This document shows, piece by piece, positions 9,115 through 17,512 of a stretch of 64,000 bases of DNA. The DNA is from Opitutus sp. (GTDB taxonomy: Bacteria > Verrucomicrobiota > Verrucomicrobiia > Opitutales > Opitutaceae), in the NCBI GenBank assembly GCA_024707325.1, contig JANPZY010000004.1, positions 558,001 to 622,000 of the forward strand, read 5' to 3'. The notes beneath the pieces are model-generated. The model did not search any database, was not told the origin of the DNA, and saw only the letters and a program-made list of their open reading frames with translations. Each line of letters opens with the position of its first letter. Position 1 is the first letter of the stretch. The translations under genes were made by a program, and so were the position numbers.

Positions 9115-9135
9115 GCTTGGCCTGCGCAGCACGAA

Positions 9136-9163
9136 CAACCCGCCGGGGACGGCGGGTTCCACC
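9136..9163. repeat. 28-bp dispersed hairpin repeat, copy 1
   Basis: A sequence containing the stem AACCCGCC / GGCGGGTT followed by CCACC. The identical 28 bases recur at 25399-25426. Both copies lie beside other repeats and 60-80 bp before an 11/22-bp box array. Confidence 0.85.
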
Positions 9164-9171
9164 TTCTCCGC

Positions 9172-9224
9172 GTCGCCATGTTTCCGCGATTTCTTCGTCT
9201 GGCGCTTCCGTGTTTCCGTGATGA
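9172..9224. repeat. TTCCG-rich dispersed element, copy 1
   Basis: This stretch contains GTTTCCGCGAT and CTTCCGTGTTTCCGTGATGA, words shared with the element at 15802-15892 (CTTCCGTGTTTCCGCGAT). Both copies directly precede an 11/22-bp box array. No coding signal is seen. Confidence 0.55.
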
Positions 9225-9364
9225 GTCGCGACGCGAGCCGCACCTTCTCGCGACAAGGTCCGCACCTGGGCTCGACATGGGACGCACTTTGTCCCGACTC
9301 GGTGCGGACTGTGGCACGACTCGGTCCGAACCCTGGTTCGACTCGAGCCGCACGCGGGCGCGGG
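9225..9364. repeat. 11/22-bp phased box array 2
   Basis: Thirteen consecutive 8-bp boxes at 11-bp steps, from GTCGCGAC (9225) to GGCGCGGG (9357-9364). The GAC-ending boxes (GTCGCGAC, CTCGCGAC, GGCTCGAC, GTCCCGAC, GGCACGAC, GGTTCGAC) alternate with AC-ending boxes (AGCCGCAC, GTCCGCAC, GGACGCAC, GTGCGGAC, GTCCGAAC). No indel breaks the phase. The array ends exactly at the stop codon of the minus-strand kinase gene. Confidence 0.9.
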
Positions 9365-11563
9365 TCAGCCCTTGATGTTGCCGAGTCTGGCGACGACGGC
9401 GCGCAGACGTTGGATGTCGACGGGCTTCGTGATGTGTTCGTCGAAACCGGCGTCGTAGCACGCGCGGAGATCATCCTCCATGCCGTAACCGCTGAGACAG
9501 ATGCCCGGAATGTCGGGCCGGATCGCGCGAATCTGTCGCATGAGCTGCAGGCCGCTTTGATCGGGCAAGCCGAGATCGGAGATGACGAGTTCGAACTCCT
9601 TCTGGCGAAACGTGGCGAGTGCGGTTTGCGCGTTTTCGGCGTGCTCGACGGCGTGACCGCTGTTGCGCAGGAGACGTCCGATGATGCGGCCCGTGTCGAT
9701 GTGATCCTCGACGAGGAGAATGCGCAGCGCGCGGAACGGCGTGGCGCTGCGGTGCAGCTCGCGCACGAAGGGCGGCACGCTGTCGTGCGTGGGCGGAGGA
9801 GCGGCGTTCAACGGCAGCTCGACGGTGAACTTCGCTCCTTTATCCACGCCTTCCGAATACGCGTGGATCGCACCGTGATGGAGCTCGACCACGGCTTTCG
9901 CGATCGCGAGGCCGAGTCCCAGACCGCCACCGGTGGTGCGCCGCACGGGAGCCCCCGCCTGCTCGAATGGACGGAAAATGCGCGTAAGATCCTCGGAGTC
10001 GATGCCGACGCCGGAATCCACGATCTCGATCGCGACCCGCGCAGGCGGCTCCGGAATGACGCGAGCGGTGACACTGATGCGCGCCTTCGGCGGGCTGAAC
10101 TTGCTGGCGTTTTTGAGCAGGTTCCAAAACACCTGCTGCAGACGCGGACCGTCGCCGGAAACGGTGCAGCCTTGCGACTGATCGAGAGCGAGGACGAGCA
10201 CCTGATCTTTCGCGTCGATATCGGCGGCGACGACCTCGGCGGTTTGCATGATGAGCGCCGGAACCGCGAGCGTCTCGTGCACGAGATCGAGTTTCCCCTG
10301 ACTGACGCGCGTGAGATCGAGCAAGTCATCGATCAGCCGGCTCTGGATGCCGACGTTGCGGCGGATCATGCGAATGTCGTCGCGAACATCTTCCGGGAGG
10401 CGCGGATCTTCCTCCAGCGCGCCGGCGGCTGCGAGCACGGGCGTGAGCGGCGTGCGCAGCTCGTGCGAGAGCATCGCGAGGAACTGGTCCTTCGCGCGAT
10501 TCGCCGTCTCGATTTCGCGAGCGCGATCGGTGAGCACCCGCTGCCAGCGGAGGCCTTCGCCGATGAGACCACATTGCGCGGCCACCCACTCGATCATGCG
10601 AAACTGATCCTGCGTCCAATGCGCCGGCTGCACGCTGAAGCCGACAAGCACGCCCGTCGCCGCTCCGGCCACGCGGACGGGCGTGGCGATGATCGAGCGG
10701 ATACCATGCTCGGGTTTGAGCGGGCCCGCGACATCCGGGCGTTGCGCGAGGTCGTGCACGTAGGCGGTTTTGTCCTCCTCGAGCACGATGCGAATCAGCG
10801 AGTCGGCGATCGACCACACTAGCGGGAACTCCATGCTCTGATTCGCGCTGGCGTGCGCCCGGAGATTCAGGCTGTCGCCATCGCGTTCGAGATACGCGAG
10901 CGCTTCGGCCGGCGCGCCGAGGATGCGGACGGCGCGGCCGCAAACTTCCTGGAGCGCGCGCTGCCCGTGCTCCGGATAACGCGTGGCTTGGAGAAGGCCC
11001 TGGAGAATTTCCTCGCGGGTTCCGAGACGGACGTTGGCGTCCTGCAGTTCTTCGTTCTGACGCTCCATCTCCTCCGCCTGCGCCTCGATCTCTTCGCTTT
11101 GTTGCGCGAGTTCCTCGGCCTTGGTTTTGATTTCCTCGTTCTGCTGCTGGAGCTCCTCGGACTGTGCTTCCAGCTGGCTGTTGATCGCAGCGATGCGCGC
11201 GGACTGTTCGGCCGTGAGCGTTTGCTGCCGCAGCACGAATTGCACGATCGCAGCGCCCACGATCACGTTGACCATAATGCCGACAAAGTAGAGCTCGGCC
11301 TCATGTGCCGGCACACCATGGGACGGCAGTAGCACAAACGATTTCACCGCCGCGAAGACGGCAAACGCTCCGGCCATCGACCAGAGCTGCCAGCTGCGCC
11401 GCGTCCACAGACACACGAGCAACGGCAACACGAACGTCAGCGGAAAAACCGCATCCGGAAACAGGATCAGACGCGCATACCCCCACCCGCCGGTAAGCGC
11501 TGCGACGACGAGCGTGCTCACCCAGGCGGAAGGCCGCGAGCGACGGACGTTCGCCTCAGTCAT
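9365..11563 (-). CDS. Membrane hybrid histidine kinase/response regulator
   Basis: 732 residues from the ATG at 11563; the ORF start at 11815 lies inside the upstream cheR gene. Order: several membrane segments (about 1-115), a long Glu/Gln-rich coiled coil (QSEELQQQNEEIKTKAEEL, about 120-195), a GAF-like sensor domain, the dimerisation/phospho-acceptor helix with H-box FLAMLSHELRTPL, an HATPase domain (WNLLKNASKF; GGGLGLGLAI), and a C-terminal receiver with phospho-acceptor Asp in VISDLGLPD. The start overlaps the upstream CheR-like stop by 8 bp, so the two are translationally coupled. The signal is unknown. Confidence 0.9.
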   Translation of the reverse strand: MTEANVRRSRPSAWVSTLVVAALTGGWGYARLILFPDAVFPLTFVLPLLVCLWTRRSWQLWSMAGAFAVFAAVKSFVLLPSHGVPAHEAELYFVGIMVNVIVGAAIVQFVLRQQTLTAEQSARIAAINSQLEAQSEELQQQNEEIKTKAEELAQQSEEIEAQAEEMERQNEELQDANVRLGTREEILQGLLQATRYPEHGQRALQEVCGRAVRILGAPAEALAYLERDGDSLNLRAHASANQSMEFPLVWSIADSLIRIVLEEDKTAYVHDLAQRPDVAGPLKPEHGIRSIIATPVRVAGAATGVLVGFSVQPAHWTQDQFRMIEWVAAQCGLIGEGLRWQRVLTDRAREIETANRAKDQFLAMLSHELRTPLTPVLAAAGALEEDPRLPEDVRDDIRMIRRNVGIQSRLIDDLLDLTRVSQGKLDLVHETLAVPALIMQTAEVVAADIDAKDQVLVLALDQSQGCTVSGDGPRLQQVFWNLLKNASKFSPPKARISVTARVIPEPPARVAIEIVDSGVGIDSEDLTRIFRPFEQAGAPVRRTTGGGLGLGLAIAKAVVELHHGAIHAYSEGVDKGAKFTVELPLNAAPPPTHDSVPPFVRELHRSATPFRALRILLVEDHIDTGRIIGRLLRNSGHAVEHAENAQTALATFRQKEFELVISDLGLPDQSGLQLMRQIRAIRPDIPGICLSGYGMEDDLRACYDAGFDEHITKPVDIQRLRAVVARLGNIKG

Positions 11564-12431
11564 GGCTTTCCTCCTTTTGGTAAACGCAGGAGACGAGCCG
11601 CCGCAGAGGCAGCTCCTCCGGCGGATGATCCGCGCGGCCGGTGATGAGAATGCCGCCGGGGGCGAGTTCCGCGATGACGCGTCGCCACACCTGATCGGCG
11701 GTCGCCGCATCCAGATAAATCGACATGTTGCGATACAGCACCATATCCCACGGCCCCGGCAGCGTTTCGCACAGCAGGTCGGAAATTTCCCAACGCGCGC
11801 GATTACGCAGGACACGGGCGATCTCCGCGAAACTTCCGTCGACTTCGAAATACTCGGCGCACCAGCGGCGAGGAACCGTCTCCAGTTCGATCACGGGATA
11901 AACTCCGGTGCGCGCCGCCTCGACCGCCGCCGCCCGGCAATCGCTGCCGACGAGCTCGGTTTCACGCAGCAGCCCGCGCGCATGCACGCACATCGCGAGC
12001 GAATACAACTCCTGACCGCTCGAACACGCCGCACTCCAGATCCGGCGAGGCCGCGGCTTCTCCGCCCACTCGACGAGCACGGTCCGTCCAAGAAATTCGA
12101 ATACCTCCGGATCGCGGAAAAACTCCGTTACGCCCAACAGCACGACATCGAGCAGCCGGCCCGCGAGCTCCGGACGCTCGGCCAACCGCAAGCACGCTTC
12201 CTGGGGCGACTGCACGCCCAGCATCCGCAGGCAAGCCGGCACGCGTCGGCGCAGCGCAGACAAGCGATAGCTTTCGAGCGCCACGGGCACGAGTTCGCAC
12301 AAAGTCGAAAAGAAGTCGTCGGCACCGGAGGTCGCCGGGATCAACGACGAAACTGGCTTCGACAACTCGCGCCTCGCGCGAAGTCGTCGCGGGCGGACTA
12401 GGCCTTCGAAATAAATTCCGTTTCGGTCCAT
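11556..12431 (-). CDS. CheR-type glutamate O-methyltransferase
   Basis: About 291 residues from the ATG at 12431 (MDRNGIYFEG); an in-frame ATG at 12467 would add 12 residues and cannot be excluded. The N-terminal helical domain and the motif GVTEFFRDPEVFEFL are typical of CheR. The SAM-binding region IWSAACSSGQELYSLAM and the segment DMVLYRNMSIYL (CheR usually has CRNV) follow. It methylates glutamates of a receptor or partner protein using SAM. No chemoreceptor, CheA or CheW gene is present; the only partner is the overlapping hybrid kinase, so a non-chemotaxis two-component role is likely. Confidence 0.85.
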   Translation of the reverse strand: MDRNGIYFEGLVRPRRLRARRELSKPVSSLIPATSGADDFFSTLCELVPVALESYRLSALRRRVPACLRMLGVQSPQEACLRLAERPELAGRLLDVVLLGVTEFFRDPEVFEFLGRTVLVEWAEKPRPRRIWSAACSSGQELYSLAMCVHARGLLRETELVGSDCRAAAVEAARTGVYPVIELETVPRRWCAEYFEVDGSFAEIARVLRNRARWEISDLLCETLPGPWDMVLYRNMSIYLDAATADQVWRRVIAELAPGGILITGRADHPPEELPLRRLVSCVYQKEESHD

Positions 12432-12518
12432 CCGTGTGTGCAGCCAAACCTTCGGGGAAGAGCGCAAGCCGTGTCCAGCGTCTTTCCCGTCCTTTTCAAG
12501 GAGGTTTCCCGATACAGT

Positions 12519-14755
12519 CTAGAGGAGGCTCATCGGATCCACGTCGATCACCTGCGTAATATCGTCCGGCCAGGCGAACCCTGCGCGCAGTCGCGCGAGC
12601 TGGGCACGACCTTCGTCACCGATGACGTGAAATACCAAAGCTGCCAGCGATACTCGTCCTTGATCTTCTCGATCGGCGACGGCGACGGTCCTCGCAGTTC
12701 CACCTTTTCGCCGAGCTCTTTCTCGACGAGTCGCGCCCATTGCTCCGCGAAGAACTTCAGCTTCTCCGGATTCGGCCCGCGAAACAGGTGATGGATCAGG
12801 TGCCGATACGGCGGATAACGAAAATCCTTCCGCAACTTCAGCTCCGCTTCGGCGAACCCCTCGAAATCTGCGTGTCGTGAAAACTGGATCGCTTCGGCCT
12901 GCGGCGTGAACGTCTGCACGATCACTTCGCCCGCGCGATCGCCCCGCCCTGCGCGCCCCGCCACCTGCACAAGCAACTGAAACGTCCGCTCGTTGGCGCG
13001 GAAATCCGGCAGGTGCATCGAGATGTCGGCGTCAATCAGACCGACGAGCGTCACATTGGGAAAATCGAGCCCCTTCCCGATCATTTGCGTGCCGACGAGC
13101 ACGTCGATCTTGCCGGCGCGAAACAGACTCAGCACTTCGCGGAAGCGATTCTTCTTCGACATCGCATCCGTATCCATCCGCTCAATACGCGCGCGCGGCA
13201 GCACGCGGCGCACGGCTTCCTCCACGCGCTGCGTGCCGAGACCGCGCCAGCGAATGTCGGGGGCCTGACACGAGGGACACCGCGCGGGCGCTGCCTTCTG
13301 CAGCCCGCACAAGTGACACCGGAGCGTCTCATCCGCGCGGTGATACGTGAGCGCGATGCTGCAGTGCGGACACTCCTCCACATGCCCGCATTTGGTGCAG
13401 AGCATGGAGCTGGAGTAGCCGCGCCGATTGATGAACAAAATCGTCTGCTCGCGGCGTTCGAGTCGCGCGTGCATCGCGTCGACGAGTTGGCGCGAAAGCG
13501 TCGGCAGCGAGCGCTGCTTCATCGCCTCGATGCGCAGATCCACGATGTCGATGTCCGGCAGCTTGCGCGCGTCGACGCGCTGCCGCAATTCGAGCAGCCG
13601 GTATTTTCCGGCCCTCGCGTTGGCAAAACTCTCGAGCGAGGGCGTGGCCGAGCCGAGCAGGCAAAGCGCGCCGCAGAGTTTCGCGCGCATCACGGCGACG
13701 TCACGTCCGTGGTAACGCGGTGTTTCGTCCTGCTTGTAGGCGGGTTCGTGTTCCTCATCTACGACGGTCAGTCGTAGATTTTGCACCGGCGCAAAGATCG
13801 CCGAACGTGCGCCCACCACGATGCGCGCCTCGCCTGTAGCGAGTGCGAGCCAGCCGTCGAAGCGTTCGCCCTCGCTCAAGTGGCTGTGCCACACCACGCA
13901 CTTGTGTCCGGGCGCGATCGCCTCCAGTCGCGAGCGCAACCGCGCCACCGTCTGCGGCGTGAGAGCGACCTCGGGCACGAGAAAAACCACGCCGCCGCCG
14001 GTGCGCAGAGCGGTGTCGATCGCGCGCAGATAGACTTCGGTTTTACCCGAGCCGGTGACGCCGTGGAGCAGCGAAACGCTGAAACGATCACGCGCGATTT
14101 CCTCGTCGATCGCTGCGACCGCCGCCGCTTGTTCACCGTTGAGCGCGTGCGGTTGCGCGGCGACGAGTTCGCCGTGCGCAAAATCGTCGCCATACGCGAC
14201 GCGTTCGACGCGCTGCAACACCTCGCGGAGCACGCCGCGTTTCACGAGCGCACTCGCCACCGCAGCGGACAGATCGAGCCGCGACAGCACCAGTGATTTT
14301 TTCGACGGACGAAACTGCTGCGCGACGAAGCGATAGAGCTTCGCCTGCTGCGGTGCGCGCTTTTCGAGCTGCGCGAGTTCGTCAGGCGTGAGCGTCCGCG
14401 CGATCTCGAGCAGTTTTTCGTGTTTCACCACCGCGCCGTGGCGCACCGCGGCGGGCAGCATCGTCTCGATCACCGAATCGAGTCCGCACGCGTAGTAGCC
14501 GGCCATCCAGCGCGCGAGTTTGAGCAGATCCTCCGGCAGCGCGGGAAACGGATGCAGCACCTGCGCAACCGATTTCAGCCGCTCGAGGGGGAAATCCGTC
14601 GGCGCTCCCACTTCGCCCACCACGCCGAGCTTGAGCGTCCGCCCCACCGGCACACGCACGAGCGAGCCGATCGCGATTTCCTCCCGCAAGTTTTCGGGGA
14701 CGCGATAGTGGAGCAGTTTATCGAAACCGGCCAGAGGATGGACGCCAACGGTCAT
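12519..14755 (-). CDS. priA: Primosomal replication helicase PriA (one-base frameshift near the 3' end)
   Basis: PriA is a 3'-5' helicase that restarts stalled replication forks. The frame from ATG 14755 shows the N-terminal 3'BD domain, Walker [16 protein letters not shown], the DEEHEP helicase box and the zinc-binding cysteines ([22 protein letters not shown]). The frame fails after TSSVTKVVP; the expected ending ([20 protein letters not shown], then VDPMSLL) continues in another frame to TAG 12519. One missing base in the GGG run at 12602-12604 (CCC on the coding strand) explains it. The repaired length is about 745 residues, typical of PriA. An assembly indel is likelier than a real mutation. 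Confidence 0.92.
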
Positions 14756-14842
14756 CGCGCCGAATCACGCCGCCGCGCGCCAGCCGGTGCAAACGAAAAT
14801 CCGTCGTGTTCGCCGCTCGCCGGGCCACCGCGGACGAACGCA

Positions 14843-14870
14843 TTGACACACCCCCGGACCCGCCGAACAT
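14843..14870 (+). promoter_or_regulatory. Possible sigma-70 promoter of the Fur-family gene
   Basis: A perfect TTGACA lies at 14843-14848 and a weak -10 candidate GAACAT at 14865-14870 (16-bp spacing). It sits between the divergent priA and fur-like genes. If used, transcription would begin within a few bases of the GTG at 14878, giving a leaderless mRNA, or else translation starts at ATG 14917. Confidence 0.3.
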
Positions 14871-14877
14871 TGGCGCT

Positions 14878-15342
14878 GTGACAACTGCCGCGGCACGCGA
14901 AAAATTCCGGAGTTTCATGACCCAAAAAGGCCTGCGGGTGACGAACCAGCGGCTGGCCATCTTTGACGCGGCGTTTGCCCAGCGGGAGCACTTCACCGCG
15001 GAGCAATTGCTCGATTACGCGCGCGCGATCGACGACTCCGTGTCGCGCGCGACCGTCTATCGCACGCTGCCGATCATGACCGAGAGCAACCTCCTTCGCG
15101 AGGTCGACATCGGCACCGGAGAAAAATTCTACCTGCCCAACCAGGAAGGCAGCAGCAACCAGGTCGCGCAGGTGATCTGCCTCGATTGCGACAAGATTTT
15201 CGAAATCAGCGCTCCGTTCATGGGCTGGTATGGCAACTCGGTTTCGCAGAAACTGAACCTCACGCCCGTCACCCAGCGGTTGCAGGTCAGCGCGCGTTGC
15301 GATCAGTGGCGGCAGACGGGCACCTGCCCTCGCCGGTCCTGA
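14878..15342 (+). CDS. Fur-family transcriptional regulator with altered metal site
   Basis: About 154 residues if the GTG at 14878 is used ([21 protein letters not shown]); ATG 14917 would shorten it and ATG 14806 would lengthen it. The winged-helix half has [16 protein letters not shown] and [12 protein letters not shown], typical of Fur/PerR. The structural cysteine pair CLDC is present. The stretch before it reads [13 protein letters not shown], without the HHDH histidines of canonical Fur. The C-terminus has [10 protein letters not shown] instead of CxxC. It therefore belongs to the family, but its sensing metal or signal may differ. The TPR gene follows 4 bp after the stop. Confidence 0.85.
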   Translation: MTTAAAREKFRSFMTQKGLRVTNQRLAIFDAAFAQREHFTAEQLLDYARAIDDSVSRATVYRTLPIMTESNLLREVDIGTGEKFYLPNQEGSSNQVAQVICLDCDKIFEISAPFMGWYGNSVSQKLNLTPVTQRLQVSARCDQWRQTGTCPRRS

Positions 15343-15346
15343 AGCC

Positions 15347-15715
15347 ATGAGCAAACCGCGCGACCACGAGTTCGAAATTCAGTTTTTCGAATCGGTCCTG
15401 AAGCGCGAACCGCGCTTCCCCACCGTGATCGAAATTCTCGGCGGCCTCTACACCAAGCACGGCCGGATCGCCGACGGATTGCGCATGGACCGGCGCCTCG
15501 TGAAACTTCTGCCGGACAACGCCACCGCGCACTACAATCTCGCGTGCAGCCTCGCGCTCTCAAAGCGCAAAGCCGACGCGCTCCGCTCGCTGCGCCAGGC
15601 CATCGAACTCGGCTACGACGATGCGGATTGGATGGAGCAGGATCCCGATCTCGAGGACTTGAAGGACGATCCCGCTTTCATCGCGCTCCTCGAAAAGTTG
15701 AAGCCGCAGAGCTGA
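15347..15715 (+). CDS. TPR-repeat protein, 122 residues
   Basis: A small soluble helical protein. Residues about 20-85 fit two TPR motifs (FESVLKREPRFPTVIEILGG; ATAHYNLACSLALSKRKADA), followed by AIELGYDDADWMEQDPDLED and DDPAFIALLEKL, the usual end of such proteins. There is no signal peptide. It starts 4 bp after the Fur-like stop, so the pair is an operon. TPR proteins mediate protein contacts; the partner is unknown. Confidence 0.75.
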   Translation: MSKPRDHEFEIQFFESVLKREPRFPTVIEILGGLYTKHGRIADGLRMDRRLVKLLPDNATAHYNLACSLALSKRKADALRSLRQAIELGYDDADWMEQDPDLEDLKDDPAFIALLEKLKPQS

Positions 15716-15900
15716 AGCTCGGGCACGAAGTCAGCCCGACAAGATCCGCTGCGGTGCGTGCAGCACTCTGTCGTTCTGCGCGCAGCGAAAGAAACGTGGC
15801 TCGTGTTTCCGCCCGTTTCCGCACTTCGGCTTTTTTCGCGTTCCCGCGATTCGTTCTCCGTCGTCCGTGCTTCCGTGTTTCCGCGATCAATTCCAACTCA
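15716..15900. repeat. Repeat-filled gap: TGTC-TTCTG remnant and TTCCG element, copy 2
   Basis: No gene is supported here. TGTCGTTCTGCGCGCAGCGAA at 15769-15789 is a degenerate copy of the arm of the inverted repeat at 60977. From about 15802 to 15892 the TTCCG-rich element seen at 9172 recurs, ending CTTCCGTGTTTCCGCGAT. The 11/22-bp array 3 follows directly. Confidence 0.55.
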
Positions 15901-16018
15901 CGCCGCACTTCGGCACGACGATGTCCGCACATCGTCGCGACTCGGTCCGAACCTTGGCTCGACCGTGGACGGACCTTGGCGCGACTCGGGACGCACTCGG
16001 TCCCGACTCGGTGCGCTC
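15901..16018. repeat. 11/22-bp phased box array 3
   Basis: Eleven boxes at 11-bp steps: GGCACGAC, GTCGCGAC, GGCTCGAC, GGCGCGAC and GTCCCGAC alternate with CGCCGCAC, GTCCGCAC, GTCCGAAC, GGACGGAC, GGACGCAC and GTGCGCTC. The last box (16011-16018) overlaps the stop codon of the minus-strand M23 peptidase gene by two bases. Confidence 0.88.
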
Positions 16019-17036
16019 AGGGAATCGCGAAGAGCTGTTGCAGGACGGTTTTCAGATCCGAGCCGATCACCCAGTCGCCCTGCTTTTTCGTCGCGAGCGT
16101 TTTGCTGCGTTCGCGGCGGATGAGCGGCTCGTTGGCGCGCACGATCACCGGCTGGTCGGGTTTCAGTTTCATGTCGAGCACCTGCATCGGCGTGAGCGGC
16201 GTCCACGCAAACGGCAGTCCCGTCCAGTCGAACTGAATTTCCCACCCGCCGACTGCGTCTGGCAGCGGCTTCGTCAGCAACGCGGGATAACGTGTCACAA
16301 AATCCGGCACGCGACGCGTCGAAATCCGCAACGCGACCGCGGGCGGGAGCCGGCGGAAATACTCTTCGAAATTCGCCACGTGGCCGGCACGCCACTGCAT
16401 GTAGAAATCGAGCGCATCGACGCCCATCAGGTTCATGCCGTTCCAGATGTTGTGCTCGTTGCGGCTGCCAAACTTGCGCGAGTCATACCAGCGCTGAAAA
16501 TCACGAGTCATCATCAGCCCGATCTCGAAGTGCAGGTGCGCGCGTTCCTTGGGGATCACATAACCACCCGCCGAACGCCCGATGGTGCCGACAGGTTCTC
16601 CGGCCTGGATTCGGTTTCCCACGCGCAGTCCCGGAGTGATCTGCGCGAGATGCGCGTAGAGCGTGTAAACCGCCGGAGACACCTCCGTGTGCTCGAGCAC
16701 GACGTAGCGGCCGTAGCTACTCTTGCCCGCGACGGCACTGATGTGACGCACCACACCATCCATCGCGGCGACGGCTCGATCGGTCGGATTGCCCGCGCGG
16801 TCGCGATTGCGCGGTTTGATGTCGATGCCCTCGTGAAACTGCTTGCCGCCGCTGCGCACGCCGCCGAAACCGCCGGACTTCGGATCGCCCGAGCCCGCGT
16901 GTTGCAGGATTTCAGTGGCGGGAACGCCCTCGCGGAGCGGCGTTTCGGGCGCCGGCCAGACGAAGCTCACGCGCTGAGCCGCGAGCGACGAAACCGCGAG
17001 GAATGAGAAAAGGAAAAGAGAGATGAAGCGCATCAT
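16017..17036 (-). CDS. Exported M23 (LytM-type) peptidase
   Basis: 339 residues with a signal peptide (MMRFISLFLFSFLAVSSLAA). The M23 zinc-peptidase fold shows the metal ligands in FHEGIDIK and HLHFEIGL, with the intermediate YTLYAHLAQ and GRYVVLEH segments. It is followed by a C-terminal extension of about 150 residues unlike standard LytM. Such enzymes cleave or bind peptidoglycan cross-links in the periplasm. The start overlaps the stop of the upstream lipoprotein gene by 4 bp, suggesting coupled translation with that gene and the SAM adenosyltransferase. Confidence 0.85.
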   Translation of the reverse strand: MMRFISLFLFSFLAVSSLAAQRVSFVWPAPETPLREGVPATEILQHAGSGDPKSGGFGGVRSGGKQFHEGIDIKPRNRDRAGNPTDRAVAAMDGVVRHISAVAGKSSYGRYVVLEHTEVSPAVYTLYAHLAQITPGLRVGNRIQAGEPVGTIGRSAGGYVIPKERAHLHFEIGLMMTRDFQRWYDSRKFGSRNEHNIWNGMNLMGVDALDFYMQWRAGHVANFEEYFRRLPPAVALRISTRRVPDFVTRYPALLTKPLPDAVGGWEIQFDWTGLPFAWTPLTPMQVLDMKLKPDQPVIVRANEPLIRRERSKTLATKKQGDWVIGSDLKTVLQQLFAIP

Positions 17037-17512
17037 GAGCGGCCGGCCGCGCGTTGCAGTTCCGCAGAGGTGGCGCGGAGATTTCGTGCGAGTTCCGCCA
17101 GTTCACCATCCGGCGCTTCCACAAAAATAAGGATCACGCCTTCTTCAAACGGCGCGTCGATGCGGCGAGCGCCGAGCGCCACACCGTTGAGCAGGAGCAC
17201 GAGCCGGCGCCCCTGATTGGAAGCCGTCAGGCGATAGAGATCACGCGCTGCGGCAGGCGTCAGACGAAACATCAGACAGCGACCGAGCTCCACCTGCACT
17301 TCCTGAACGTCGACAATGTCGAACCCGGTAAAAACCGGTTTGGGCGAGATCGTGAGTTGCACGCCACTCTGCGGCAGCGCGACGCCACTCGCCTGCCCCA
17401 CCGACGACTCGAGAAAGAAACGAGCGACCACGGGCGTGTAGTCGCGCTTTGTCGTGCGGCAGCCCGTGACGACCAGCGCGCCCGCGAGCAATGCTGCGAT
17501 CAGCCACTTCAT
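17033..17512 (-). CDS. Lipoprotein with SecD-P1-head-like segment
   Basis: 159 residues from the ATG at 17512 (MKWLIAALLAGALVVTGC), which ends in a lipobox (VTGC). The ORF start at 17542 is 10 codons further upstream and spoils the signal peptide. The mature part has FRLTPAAARDLYRLTASNQG and RRLVLLLNGVALGARRI. This resembles the P1 head of SecD (family pattern L-T-x-A-x-x-N-x-G-R-x-L-A-L-L-x-N-G), though the protein lacks SecD membrane parts. Overlaps on both sides place it in a tight operon. Function unknown. Confidence 0.65.
   Translation of the reverse strand: MKWLIAALLAGALVVTGCRTTKRDYTPVVARFFLESSVGQASGVALPQSGVQLTISPKPVFTGFDIVDVQEVQVELGRCLMFRLTPAAARDLYRLTASNQGRRLVLLLNGVALGARRIDAPFEEGVILIFVEAPDGELAELARNLRATSAELQRAAGRS

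Noticed and set aside
8369-10822. 817-codon plus-strand ORF across mpl, the repeat island and the kinase
   Set aside because: Antisense to mpl and the kinase and running through array 2; no recognisable domain.
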